The notes beneath the pieces are model-generated. The model was not told the origin of the DNA and did no database searches. It saw only the letters and a program-made list of their open reading frames with translations. The position numbers and the translations under genes were made by a program. From Rhodopirellula halodulae (GTDB lineage: Bacteria; Planctomycetota; Planctomycetia; Pirellulales; Pirellulaceae), in the NCBI RefSeq assembly GCF_020966775.1, contig NZ_JAJKFV010000009.1, forward strand, positions 289,467 to 353,466: 64,000 nt of DNA, given 5' to 3'. Positions 1-8,674 of this stretch are shown here, one piece after another; the first letter of the stretch is position 1; the number at the start of each line of letters is the position of its first letter.

Positions 1-76
1 CGACCGACGGAGTCAATTGCACTGCGTGGCGACGTTCCATCCATCACAACCTCCCCCCTTTTACCTCCCAATCCTC

Positions 77-547
77 ATGTCCGCTCGAAGAACCGCCTCC
101 GCCGTTTTTTCGCTGATTGTGCTGGCTGCGATCGTGATGCCGTCGACCGGTTGCCGTTTGTGCGCCGATTGCGAATCGGATGCTTACCCAGCGTACGGTG
201 GCGCATGGGAACGCACCCTTCGCGAAACGGGACGGGTGGGCAGCGTGTTTGATCCTGGCGGAGTCCGAGCGGCTGATTTGGAATCGCGAACGGATCCTGA
301 GACCGCCGATCGCCGGATCCGAGGTCGTTCGCAATACGACGATGCATCCTCCGCCGATTCCAGCGAAGATCGTCAAAAGAATTCTGCGGACGAACAACGT
401 AAGCTTGACGAAGAGGCCCGCGACAACGACAAAACGCCTCAGCAACAGGAAGCAGAACTCGAGGAGTTGGAAAAACGTCTCGAGGGTCTGAATCTACAAG
501 ACATCCGCCACGTCGCGCCTCCCAAGGTTCACACGGGATGGAATTGA
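77..547 (+). CDS. small secreted lipoprotein, function unknown
   Basis: The predicted product is 156 aa. I chose the ATG at 77 over the upstream in-frame ATG at 17 because it places a classical lipoprotein signal at the N-terminus: two Arg, a hydrophobic stretch, then a lipobox ending S-T-G-C at about residue 26. The mature part is hydrophilic and charged. Its second half (about residues 85-140) is rich in D, E, K, Q and R and looks like a disordered or coiled-coil linker, ending with a short Pro/His segment. No catalytic motif is recognisable. It is probably a lipid-anchored envelope protein. A 9-bp hairpin lies just after the stop. Confidence 0.6.
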   Translation: MSARRTASAVFSLIVLAAIVMPSTGCRLCADCESDAYPAYGGAWERTLRETGRVGSVFDPGGVRAADLESRTDPETADRRIRGRSQYDDASSADSSEDRQKNSADEQRKLDEEARDNDKTPQQQEAELEELEKRLEGLNLQDIRHVAPPKVHTGWN

Positions 548-566
548 TCGTCGCTCTGGCACGCTC

Positions 567-591
567 GTGATTCACCGTCCGTGTGAATCAC
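567..591 (+). terminator. hairpin downstream of the lipoprotein gene
   Basis: The arms GTGATTCAC (567-575) and GTGAATCAC (583-591) form a perfect 9-bp stem with a 7-nt loop, 20 nt after the stop codon. No T-run follows, so it is not a canonical intrinsic terminator. It could still end or stabilise the transcript. Confidence 0.35.
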
Positions 592-658
592 ACTGCCAAC
601 TAGAGCCGCGGCATTTCCCGTCAATATCGGCGGGCTGCAACCAGGAAAGCCTCCCCGA

Positions 659-1618
659 GTGAAATTCGATCCACGCAAACTTGTCGGGCCGTTGATGGCA
701 TTGCTGCTGTTCGGCTTGGCCGTGCGGCTGTTGATTGGTGAGGCTCAAAAGGTTTCTTGGGACGACTTTGTTGCCGGATTGACCGGTGTTCCGCCCGCCT
801 ATTTGGTGATCGCAACGTTTTTGGTTGCGTTGAATTACGCCCTGCTAATTTGCTACGACATTTTGGCATTGCGATATGTGTGCCGGGCACTGCCTTTGAA
901 ACGAGTGTCGTTGGTTGCGTTTCTGGGCTACGCACTCGGGAATAATCTTGGCACGCTGCTTGCCGCCGCACCGATCCGGTACCGTTTCTACCATCGTTGG
1001 GGTCTGACCCACCGGCAAATCGTTGCGTTGATGAGCGTCCTGGCACTGACGTTTTGGTCAGGCGTCTGCGTTCTGGGCGGGGTGGTGTTGGTGCTTCATC
1101 CGATCGAGTTGCCCGCCAAGTTCGATCTGCCCTTCGGTGTCCGGACGCTCGGAGCCATCCTGCTATCAATTGTCGTGTTTTACGCGGTGGTGTGCCTGGT
1201 TTGGCAGAAGCCTTGGCCGATCGGCAAACTGCATTTGCGACCACCAAGCCTCGGTTTGGCGACGGCGCAAGCCTCGGTGGCGATCGTGGATTTGACAATC
1301 AGCGCGACGGCGCTCTACCTCGTCATGCCAGGCAACGCGGTGGTTCCGTTTCCGACGGTGCTGGCGGCTTACTTGGTCGGCATCACGATATCGCTGATCA
1401 CGCAGGTCCCCGGCGGTTTGGGGGTGTTGGAGCTGATTTTGTGGACGTTGCTCAAGGACACCGTGGGGAAACCTGTGTTGGCATCTGTCCTGATTTTCCG
1501 CGTGATCTATTATATTTTGCCGCTTTTGGTCGGCATGGTGGTTTTGGTCGCTCACGAGATCTACAGCGGGGCGATGGAAGCTCGCCACGACGCGGAAACC
1601 TTTGACGCCGCGAACTGA
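659..1618 (+). CDS. UPF0104/LPG-synthase-TM-type integral membrane protein
   Basis: A 319-aa polytopic membrane protein with about eight hydrophobic segments and a GTG start, preceded by AGGAAAG. It has the pattern of the lysylphosphatidylglycerol synthase transmembrane (UPF0104, YbhN-like) family. Supporting signs are the conserved N-terminal helix pair, a Gly-rich segment near residues 100-115 (YALGNNLGTLLAAAPIRYR) and the late P-G-G-L-G-V-L-E motif near residue 250 typical of that fold. The C-terminal GNAT-like aminoacyl-transferase domain of full MprF is absent, so it is the stand-alone flippase-like module. Its substrate, lipid or otherwise, cannot be told from the sequence. It stands alone on the plus strand. 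Confidence 0.75.
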   Translation: MKFDPRKLVGPLMALLLFGLAVRLLIGEAQKVSWDDFVAGLTGVPPAYLVIATFLVALNYALLICYDILALRYVCRALPLKRVSLVAFLGYALGNNLGTLLAAAPIRYRFYHRWGLTHRQIVALMSVLALTFWSGVCVLGGVVLVLHPIELPAKFDLPFGVRTLGAILLSIVVFYAVVCLVWQKPWPIGKLHLRPPSLGLATAQASVAIVDLTISATALYLVMPGNAVVPFPTVLAAYLVGITISLITQVPGGLGVLELILWTLLKDTVGKPVLASVLIFRVIYYILPLLVGMVVLVAHEIYSGAMEARHDAETFDAAN

Positions 1619-1828
1619 ATCCACCGTCGATCCAAAATCCGGTTTGCGACGTACTACCATCCGGTAAAATAGGCGGAAATCGGCGGCGGTTGGCGATTCC
1701 TTCGCAGATCCCGTTGCCAATCGCTTCGCTGCTTTGCTTGAAGTGAGTCCTCGTGCTCACGAGCGAGTTTTTAGCTTCGTAAGCGTTGATGCCCGTCATT
1801 CATTCCGTTCACCTGCAAGGTCTTCACG

Positions 1829-2521
1829 ATGCGCGACTTCAGTCACTTTGGTGGCAAACAGCTCCTCCGAATCACGTTCGCCTTAGGAATGGCATTCGTC
1901 TTCTGCGGTTGCGGTGCACCCACCGGCACGGTGAATGCGGATGACTCGACCGCCTCGGAAAGTACCGCCGACAAGACTCCGTCGGTCAATAAGACGACTT
2001 CTTCCACCCGCAAGCCCCGTCGCTACGAGCTGAACATGGATTCGAGCCCTTTCAACAAGCTAAACGAAGCTGAGCAATACGTGATTTTGCACAAGGGCAC
2101 GGAGCCACCCGGGGATGGCGGCTACACGTTGACGAAGGATCCCGGCACTTACATCTGCAAACGGTGCAACACGCCGCTGTATCGCGCGGAAGACAAGTTC
2201 ATCAGCCATTGCGGATGGCCAAGCTTCGATGACGAGATCAAGGACGCGGTGAAGCGTCAGCGTGATGCGGATGGCTACCGAATCGAAATCGTTTGTGCGA
2301 ATTGCGGCGGACACCTGGGGCACGTTTTTCACGGTGAACGGTTGACGCCCAAGAACACTCGCCACTGTGTGAACTCCATCTCGATGAAGTTCATCCCGGA
2401 AGGCAAAGAGCTCCCCAAGCCAATCAAGAACCCGGCTCTGAAAGAGAAGGAAAAGGCCACCAGCCGAAAACCGGAAGCCGCCAAGGTGGAAAAGGAAGGA
2501 GCCAAGCCCGCAGGTAAATGA
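1829..2521 (+). CDS. msrB: peptide-methionine (R)-S-oxide reductase, exported
   Basis: A 230-aa protein that reduces methionine-R-sulfoxide in proteins. Residues 65-195 are a full MsrB domain. Two CxxC pairs (C110/C113 and C156/C159) should bind structural zinc, CGWPSF begins at residue 128, and the catalytic Cys is C180 in RHCVNS. The N-terminus has a hydrophobic signal ending near C26-G-C28, so the enzyme is probably exported and perhaps a lipoprotein, although the lipobox is imperfect. A low-complexity Ser/Thr linker (35-62) separates signal from domain. The C-terminal 40 residues are a Lys/Glu/Pro-rich extension not needed by the family. The gene is monocistronic as far as can be seen and faces the esterase gene. 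Confidence 0.92.
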   Translation: MRDFSHFGGKQLLRITFALGMAFVFCGCGAPTGTVNADDSTASESTADKTPSVNKTTSSTRKPRRYELNMDSSPFNKLNEAEQYVILHKGTEPPGDGGYTLTKDPGTYICKRCNTPLYRAEDKFISHCGWPSFDDEIKDAVKRQRDADGYRIEIVCANCGGHLGHVFHGERLTPKNTRHCVNSISMKFIPEGKELPKPIKNPALKEKEKATSRKPEAAKVEKEGAKPAGK

Positions 2522-2767
2522 GTTGGTGAGCCAGTTGGGTTCGATGCCGTAAGTTGGCCACTCCTGGCCGACAACAAGTCACCGGATTCTCACTCGGCTC
2601 ACAAGCACGTAGCCCGAGGAGTGATCCGAGCGGCATCGGACGGCTCGCGTCGTGCCGCTAGAAAGCGAAGTCACGCGTGCAAACGCTGGGCGGCGTGCGA
2701 GGTGGCCTGGATTGGTTGACCAATCCGTCTGGACTCTCGCGGCCTGCGAAATGTGACTCCGCCCCAG

Positions 2768-3682
2768 TCACTCAATCCAGCCCCGTGATTCCAAGAACGC
2801 GAACGTCTTTTCCATCGTGTCGCGATAGATCTTTCCGCCGCCGGCTTCTTTCTTCGCGTTGAAGAAACCGTGAGGCTGGCCTTCGTACAAATGCAGCTCG
2901 CTGGCCAGTCCAGCCTCTTTGCATTCGTCACGAAACGCTTCGCCGGTGGAAACTGGAATCAAACGATCCTTCGTTCCAAGAAATACAATCGATGGCGGAT
3001 CGTCGGCGGTGATGTTGTGAGCCGGTGAATATTTCTGAAATTGATCGCCGACGCGTGCCGTCCCCCAGCCACCGGGGCCGTTGTTGTAAACCGGGTTGAA
3101 CAGCAACAACGCGTTGGGTTTGCGAGAAACACCATTTACGGTTTCGTCATCCATCATCCCCAGGAATGCGGCGAGGTGACCGCCGGCTGAACCGCCGCCG
3201 GCTGCGATTCGGTTGGGATCAATCCCGAATTCCTTCGCGCGGCCGCGAACCGTACGAAACGCATCGGAAGCGTCCTCGACACAGGTGTCAGGTGGCAGCT
3301 TGTTCTTTTTGTCGAGCAAGCGGTATTTGACGCGAAAGCAAACCATGCCTCGCGCGGCCAGCTCTTCGCTGTGTTTTTCGAACTGGCCCGGTTTACCGCC
3401 TACCCATCCGCCACCGTGGAAGAACACGGCGGCGGGGCGAGAGTCCGATGCTTTCCAATCCGCCGGACGAGTCCAATCGATGAACAGCTCCGTTTGCTTC
3501 CCGCTTATCTCATCGACGATCGTTTTGTAAACGAACTGTTCCACGACATGATCTGGCATCGCCTCGGCAGTCGCTGCGGTTGTTGTACCGGAAGTTTCCT
3601 GGGCAAATGCATTCGTAGCCAGTCCGGCGGCCGTCCCAATGGTGAGGGCCAACACGCAAGCCAACGATCGTCGATGTGTCAT
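2768..3682 (-). CDS. secreted alpha/beta-hydrolase (BD-FAE/esterase-lipase type)
   Basis: A 304-aa protein with a signal peptide (about residues 1-28, ending AFA-Q). It shows the HGGGW oxyanion motif at 89-93, a nucleophile elbow GGGSAGG with Ser165, a likely acid Asp238 (GTKDRLIP) and His270 (GQPHGFF). This is the layout of the hormone-sensitive-lipase/BD-FAE group of carboxylesterases, which planctomycetes often secrete against acylated polysaccharides. The substrate is not determinable here. Only 9 bp separate its upstream end from the stop of mscL on the same strand, so it may be cotranscribed with mscL. Confidence 0.85.
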   Translation of the reverse strand: MTHRRSLACVLALTIGTAAGLATNAFAQETSGTTTAATAEAMPDHVVEQFVYKTIVDEISGKQTELFIDWTRPADWKASDSRPAAVFFHGGGWVGGKPGQFEKHSEELAARGMVCFRVKYRLLDKKNKLPPDTCVEDASDAFRTVRGRAKEFGIDPNRIAAGGGSAGGHLAAFLGMMDDETVNGVSRKPNALLLFNPVYNNGPGGWGTARVGDQFQKYSPAHNITADDPPSIVFLGTKDRLIPVSTGEAFRDECKEAGLASELHLYEGQPHGFFNAKKEAGGGKIYRDTMEKTFAFLESRGWIE

Positions 3683-3691
3683 TGAAAACTC

Positions 3692-4156
3692 TCAGTTCTT
3701 TTGCAGGGAATCGCGAATTTCTCGCAACAGGAGAATGTCCTCGCTCGGTTTGGCGGCTTCCTCTTCTTCTGGTTCGCCTTCCATGTGTTTTCGAGCGGCG
3801 TTGATCAGCTTAATCGCTACGAACAAGGCGAGGGCGATCAGCAGGAACTCAAACACCGTTTGCACAAAGGGGCCGTAGTTCAGAATTGGATATTTCTGAA
3901 CGACCATTCCCGCGCCCTCGCCTTCGATGACTTTGCCCGCGTCATCGAGCTTCGGTGATTCAGTTGTGATCTTCACCGCAGCTTCCTTGAAGTTCACACC
4001 GCTGCGAGCCGTTAGCAAATTGATGGGCGGCATGATGATGTTGTCGACGAGTGACTTCACGATTCCGCTGAAAGCACCACCGATCACCACACCGACAGCC
4101 AAGTCAATGACGCTACCCTTCAACGCGAATTCTTTGAATTCTTTTACCAATCCCAT
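3692..4156 (-). CDS. mscL: large-conductance mechanosensitive channel
   Basis: A 154-aa MscL, the tension-gated pore that releases solutes on hypo-osmotic shock. The N-terminal amphipathic helix and TM1 (residues 1-45, with EFALKGSVIDLAVGVVIGGA) match the family closely. A periplasmic loop (50-90) follows, then TM2 (about 93-118, YGPFVQTVFEFLLIALALF) and a charged C-terminal helix with an EEEE run. It is slightly longer than the E. coli protein (136 aa) because of a longer periplasmic loop. A good Shine-Dalgarno (GAGGG) sits about 7 nt before the ATG. It is the likely first gene of a pair with the esterase. Confidence 0.95.
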   Translation of the reverse strand: MGLVKEFKEFALKGSVIDLAVGVVIGGAFSGIVKSLVDNIIMPPINLLTARSGVNFKEAAVKITTESPKLDDAGKVIEGEGAGMVVQKYPILNYGPFVQTVFEFLLIALALFVAIKLINAARKHMEGEPEEEEAAKPSEDILLLREIRDSLQKN

Positions 4157-4200
4157 GACTTACCCTCGCTTGCCTTGGCCAACGCCAATCCGATGAAATC

Positions 4201-4217
4201 GAGAGCAACATGCTCTC
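4201..4217. other. short perfect hairpin between hmp and mscL
   Basis: GAGAGCA and TGCTCTC form a 7-bp stem with a 3-nt loop, 45 bp upstream of mscL and 154 bp after the hmp stop (both genes on the minus strand). No T-run follows on the minus strand, so a terminator role is uncertain. Confidence 0.3.
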
Positions 4218-4370
4218 ATAGCAGGGAGAAGCGTAAGGCAGTTTGAAGCGGCAAGGTAGCGTCTGGATTCAATTTACAGACGCGAATCGGTTTTTACATC
4301 GTTTTGATGACAGGCGATGGATGACTGGGAAGTCGCGGTTGTTGCAGCGTTGGGCGTCTCTCGGGTGGGC

Positions 4371-5615
4371 TCATGAAGAAGCCACCGTCGCCGGCCGAAG
4401 CGTTTGTTTAGGACCGAAGAACTCATGACGGATTCGATGCGGTTGAACCCCCGCCTGTGACAACAGGGTTTGCGATAATTCCATGAAGGGTCTGGGGCCG
4501 CAAAGATAGAAGTCGCAATCATTGCCGGGCAGGAACTCATTCAACAATGGCAAAGTCGGCAAACCAACCGCATCGCATTTTCGCGATTCCAAGTCATCAG
4601 GCAATGGATCGTTGAAGAGCGTCAGGGTTCGAACACCCGAGTGATCGATCTGCATCTGCTTCAGTTCTCCCGCGAAGGCTTGTGCGGACGAATTGCGGCA
4701 TGCGTGCATGAAATGGATCTCTGCCGTCGGTTGATTTCGCAGCAAAGAATGAGCCATCGAGAGGAGTGGAGTGATTCCGATTCCTCCCGCCAAGAAGACG
4801 ATCGGACGCTGCGGTTTCTCGTCCACGGGCAAGGTGAACTCACCGCATGGAGGTCCCAAGACGAGGGTGCTGCCGACCTCGATCTCATCATGCAAATAGC
4901 TGGAGATCAGACCGTCCGGTGCACCTTCGACGGCACCGGATTCGCGTTGAACGCTGATTCGCAAATGGTCGGCTCCCGCGGGGCCGGACAAACTGTAGTT
5001 GCGAGGTGAGGTTGGCGTGGTGGGGTGATCGAGATGGACCGTGATGTACTGCCCCGGAACAAACTTTGGCAGAGGTCCGTCATCCTTTGGCTTGAGGTAG
5101 AACGATGTCACCGCATCGCTTTCTGTCTCTTTGCGATCCACAACAAATTCTCGCGTCCCGTTCCAACCACCGGGAGCTGTCAATTGCTGCTGGTAGATCT
5201 CCTGTTCGCGTTGAATGAAGATGTCAGCCAGGAACTGATAGGCCTCTCCCACCGCATCGAGAATCTCATCCGTTGCCGCTTCGCCCATCACTTCGCGGAT
5301 CGCTTCCAAAAGGTTGCTGCCGACGATCGGGTAGTGTTCGGCTTTGATTCCCAACGAGCAATGCTTCTGGGCGATCAATTCCACCGCGGGCATCAGAACC
5401 GCTGGGTTGTCGATGTGAGTGAAGTAAGCGCAGATCGCACCTGCTAATGCTCTTTGTTGTCCGCCGGTGTGCTGGTGAGCTTGGTTGAAGAACGCTTTCA
5501 CCTCGGGGTTCTTCTGGAACATGCGTTGATAAAAGCATCGAGTGATGGTTTCAGCGTTCTCCGCGACCACCGGCGTGATGTCTTTGACAATTCGAATCGT
5601 GCTTTCACTCAGCAT
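4371..5615 (-). CDS. hmp: flavohemoglobin, nitric oxide dioxygenase
   Basis: A 414-aa enzyme that turns NO plus O2 and NAD(P)H into nitrate. The globin domain (1-138) has the expected Tyr29, Gln53 and proximal His85 within KHCSLGI. The FAD-binding domain (about 150-260) contains RNYSLSGP. The NAD domain (about 265-400) contains [11 protein letters not shown] and ends with the family's C-terminal segment. Length and domain order are those of full Hmp. I prefer the ATG at 5615 to the TTG at 5624 because an AGAGG Shine-Dalgarno is 9 nt before the ATG but abuts the TTG. A strong palindrome about 95 bp upstream may be its operator. Confidence 0.95.
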   Translation of the reverse strand: MLSESTIRIVKDITPVVAENAETITRCFYQRMFQKNPEVKAFFNQAHQHTGGQQRALAGAICAYFTHIDNPAVLMPAVELIAQKHCSLGIKAEHYPIVGSNLLEAIREVMGEAATDEILDAVGEAYQFLADIFIQREQEIYQQQLTAPGGWNGTREFVVDRKETESDAVTSFYLKPKDDGPLPKFVPGQYITVHLDHPTTPTSPRNYSLSGPAGADHLRISVQRESGAVEGAPDGLISSYLHDEIEVGSTLVLGPPCGEFTLPVDEKPQRPIVFLAGGIGITPLLSMAHSLLRNQPTAEIHFMHACRNSSAQAFAGELKQMQIDHSGVRTLTLFNDPLPDDLESRKCDAVGLPTLPLLNEFLPGNDCDFYLCGPRPFMELSQTLLSQAGVQPHRIRHEFFGPKQTLRPATVASS

Positions 5616-5696
5616 TTCAATCAACCTCTTTCGTCAACCAACCTGATGCAACCACCAACCAACCGCGGCTGGAACTGCATGCGAAGGTATAGAATA

Positions 5697-5721
5697 AAAC
5701 ATGCGTGTCAACTGCATGTTT
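5697..5721 (-). promoter_or_regulatory. candidate operator of hmp (perfect 8-bp inverted repeat)
   Basis: AAACATGC at 5697-5704 and GCATGTTT at 5714-5721 are exact reverse complements with a 9-bp spacer. A second AACTGCATG lies at 5673. On the minus strand a TTGACA (5711-5706) sits inside the palindrome, with TATACC 14 bp further on, a short spacing for a promoter. In many bacteria hmp is controlled by NO-sensing repressors such as NsrR, whose sites are AT-rich dyads of similar length. Assigning this one to a named regulator is inference. The rest of the 5616-6007 gap shows nothing else clear. Confidence 0.45.
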
Positions 5722-6007
5722 GGGGCGGGGCGATTTCGAAAGACGTCGGCATCGGCGAATGACGCGAAAAAGCACGTGAATCCTGGGTTTGACCCGATTT
5801 CGCGGCGATTTGTCGCGAGTGTCAACGGAGTCGAATGCTTCGCTGATCGCGCGTACCGGAAAGCCAGTTCCCGCCAGCAAGTGGCTGCCTGAGCGATGTC
5901 GGTCCACGAGCCTTCGGGGCCATTCGTCCAAGTAGACTGAGGTGTGTTGGCCTCGCGCGGCGAGGTTTGCCGGTTGATAATCAAGACGAACCAACGAGTT
6001 GAACACG

Positions 6008-7540
6008 ATGCAATGGAACCGTTTCGCAAGCTGGATCTTGCTGGGGCTGATCACGACGAACGTTTGGACCGCCGTCGCGATCGCGGAGGAACCATCCAAA
6101 GAGGCGAATGAAAAGTCAGAAGATGGACTGACGGATTCATTCGTGACCACCGAGCATTCGATCACCATCGAGGGAGAAGCGATTGACTACAAAGCAACCG
6201 CCGGTCGGTTGGTCATCCAAACGGACAAGTTGGATCCCAAGGCGGAGGTCTTTTTCGTCGCTTACACCAAGCCGGTTGATGACGTCACCAAACGTCCGCT
6301 GACCTTTTGTTTCAATGGCGGTCCTGGATCATCTTCCGTTTGGTTGCACCTGGGGATGCTGGGGCCAAAGATCATTCGCTTCCCCGACGATGCGTCGTTT
6401 TTGCAGCCGCCTTATCACCTGGACGAGAATCACCAAAGTTTGTTGGACGTGACGGACTTGGTGTTCATTGACCCGGTGAGCACGGGCTACAGTCGGCCGG
6501 CGGAAGACGTCAACAAGAGCGACTTTCATGGCTACAACGAAGACATCCGCAGTGTTGGCCAATTCATTCATGACTACACAACCATGTTTGAACGTTGGTT
6601 GTCACCCAAGGTCATTCTGGGTGAGAGCTACGGCGGATTGCGAGTCGCCGGTTTGAGCGGCCATTTGCGAGATCATTACCGGATGGAGTTGAACGGCGCG
6701 GTGGTGATCTCCGGCGCGATCAACTTTCAAACGCTGCGGTTCTCGCCGGGGAATGATTTGCCGAATGTCTGTTTCCTGCCGACTTACACCGCGACGGCTT
6801 GGTTCCATAAACAGCTCGACGACGAATTGCAGTCGCTGCCGCTGGAAAAGGTTGTGCAGCGAGCGGAGACGTTCGCCTATCGCCAATACGCACCGGCTCT
6901 TTTGAAGGGAACCGCGATTGGGAAGAAGGAACGTCAAAAGGTGGCCAAAGAGTTGGCCAAGCTGACCGGTCTGTCAGAAGAGTATGTTTTGGCGTCGAAT
7001 TTGAAAGTGTCGATGCAGCGATTCGGCAAAGAGTTACTGCGAGACGAACAACGCACGGTTGGACGATTCGATGGGCGATACGTCAGCATCGATCGTGATT
7101 CGGCGGGAGAGACACCGGAATTTGACGCCAGCGGTGCCGCCATCTTTGGCCCGTTCACGGCGTGTTTGAACGACTACATGCGTCGCGATTTGAACTACAA
7201 GGATCGTCGCGTTTACGAAATTCTGACGGGCAACGTGCACCCATGGAGCTACCGTCCTTTCGAGGGACGCTACGTCGATGCTTCTGAGACGTTGCGAGGG
7301 GCAATGACGGCCAACCCATCGCTCAAGCTGTTTGTTGCTTGCGGATACTATGACTTAGCAACGCCCCATTTCGCGATGGAATACACGTTGGATCATTTGG
7401 GGTTGTCGCAAGACCGACGCGACAATGTCACAGTGAAGCACTACGAGGGCGGGCACATGATGTATGTGCACGGGCCGTCGCTCGAGAAGCTTCGTGAGGA
7501 CTTGGTCAAGTTCTATGGCGATGCGACCGGCGTCGAGTAG
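6008..7540 (+). CDS. secreted serine carboxypeptidase (peptidase family S10)
   Basis: A 510-aa exported peptidase that removes C-terminal residues. Numbered from the ATG at 6008 (a TTG nine bases earlier is less likely), it has a signal peptide (1-27), the oxyanion-region motif FNGGPGSSS (102-110) and the nucleophile Ser207 in GESYGG. Late in the sequence come the acid Asp in CGYYDLATP and the catalytic His in EGGHMMY. All three triad members are present and the length is normal. A short acidic linker follows the signal. The gene is divergent from hmp and shares the 5616-6007 intergenic region. Confidence 0.9.
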   Translation: MQWNRFASWILLGLITTNVWTAVAIAEEPSKEANEKSEDGLTDSFVTTEHSITIEGEAIDYKATAGRLVIQTDKLDPKAEVFFVAYTKPVDDVTKRPLTFCFNGGPGSSSVWLHLGMLGPKIIRFPDDASFLQPPYHLDENHQSLLDVTDLVFIDPVSTGYSRPAEDVNKSDFHGYNEDIRSVGQFIHDYTTMFERWLSPKVILGESYGGLRVAGLSGHLRDHYRMELNGAVVISGAINFQTLRFSPGNDLPNVCFLPTYTATAWFHKQLDDELQSLPLEKVVQRAETFAYRQYAPALLKGTAIGKKERQKVAKELAKLTGLSEEYVLASNLKVSMQRFGKELLRDEQRTVGRFDGRYVSIDRDSAGETPEFDASGAAIFGPFTACLNDYMRRDLNYKDRRVYEILTGNVHPWSYRPFEGRYVDASETLRGAMTANPSLKLFVACGYYDLATPHFAMEYTLDHLGLSQDRRDNVTVKHYEGGHMMYVHGPSLEKLREDLVKFYGDATGVE

Positions 7541-7579
7541 TGGATGCCAGCTAATCTGTCTCGGCCGTGGCTGCTTGGA

Positions 7580-8245
7580 TCATTTGCTGATCAGAGCGGC
7601 TTCGGCCCAAAGAGACGGATCTTCCGCGACGGGGAAATCGGTGCTGAGCGTTAGTGCTTGGTTCCCCAATTCGCGATCGGCGACCAAGTAGTAGAACCCG
7701 ATCTGCGATTGATCTTTCGGATCAAATCCCGTCATGGCTTCGGCGGGAATGAAACCAGACAACTCATAGCCATCGTGTCGCGGCAAGGCGTGAATCTTCA
7801 GGATTTCCGGCCGGATGGGTTTCGGATTGGTGCGGGCTCGGTTGATTGGCACCAGCGCCGCGACGGGGCGTTCTCGTTTCGGTCCACCGCCCGCCGGCAA
7901 CCATAGAAAACGATGGCAGTGCTGCGTTGCCCGGTGAATGTTGGGACTGTTGCGTGTGTCCATCCACAGGTGCAGCCCGTCGCTCTCGTCCAAACGAGTG
8001 TCGCGGCACCAGGGCAACTGCCGTTTTCCGTTGACCAGTAGCTGAAAACCGATCCCGTCCACGTCCCACGCGATTCGCACGTCGGCAAAGATCGGGCCGC
8101 CGGACAGAGCTGCAAACGAGGGCACTCGGCAGGACTCCGGCAACGACAGCCCTCGCGCCGTCCACTTCATTGCCTGTTGCTGCAACCGAACTTCGAATCG
8201 GAACAGCATTGTTGGGTCGAGCAGGGGGCCTTTGTGCGAACTCAA
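7580..8245 (-). CDS. CBM9/DOMON-like protein of planctomycetes
   Basis: A 221-aa protein of a beta-sandwich type resembling carbohydrate-binding family 9 / DOMON-like modules. Planctomycetes encode it as a stand-alone protein. Recognisable landmarks are LPESCRVPSFA (about 35-45), the segment around WCRDTRLDESDGLHLWMDT (78-97), the following N-I-H-R-A and HRFLWLPAGGG segments, and a C-terminal DRELG...EDPSLW. There is no signal peptide. The apparent start is a TTG at 8245. An ATG at 8209 would cut into the conserved LLDP segment, so the TTG is preferred. Function is unknown and sugar binding is inferred from the fold only. It converges on the S10 peptidase gene. Confidence 0.65.
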   Translation of the reverse strand: MSSHKGPLLDPTMLFRFEVRLQQQAMKWTARGLSLPESCRVPSFAALSGGPIFADVRIAWDVDGIGFQLLVNGKRQLPWCRDTRLDESDGLHLWMDTRNSPNIHRATQHCHRFLWLPAGGGPKRERPVAALVPINRARTNPKPIRPEILKIHALPRHDGYELSGFIPAEAMTGFDPKDQSQIGFYYLVADRELGNQALTLSTDFPVAEDPSLWAEAALISK

Positions 8246-8674
8246 TTGAAAACCAAAACCTTGCGTCGGAAGTCGAAGTCAGCCCCACAGCCTACCGGTT
8301 TCGCCTGGGATGGGAATGCCGTCGAACGTTGGCTTGATGTTTGGAGAATTCGGGCCCGGGGACGTTTGCGAATTGTGCAGATTTCTTCAAGAAGTGGGCT
8401 GTGAAACGAAAATGAATTTACCCAAACGGAACAACTGGAACAGACGCCGTGAAAACGCACAGCTTTCCCAAGCGAATTCAAACCCCCAGCCATCCAAGTC
8501 GCCGATAGCGTGCACTGGAGCGGGATTTCCAACTGGCGATTTGGTGGCGCCGACCGTTGCGTCCCCGTCCGCTCCAACCCACCTCACAGCCCACCATCAC
8601 ATTCATTCAAGTCCGGTATCGCAGTGGCCCCATTATTCCGAGACCCCGTCTGCTGATTCCGGCCCAACATAACC
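8246..8674. other. intergenic region, no gene seen
   Basis: This gap lies between the divergent CBM9-like and repeat-protein genes. Open frames cross it on both strands, but none has family-like sequence or a credible start. It presumably holds the two promoters, though I cannot pick convincing boxes. Confidence 0.4.

Noticed and set aside
8242..8577. A 111-codon minus-strand frame in the 8.2-8.7 kb gap
   Set aside because: It has no family resemblance and a composition unlike its neighbours. It overlaps the start of the CBM9-like gene.
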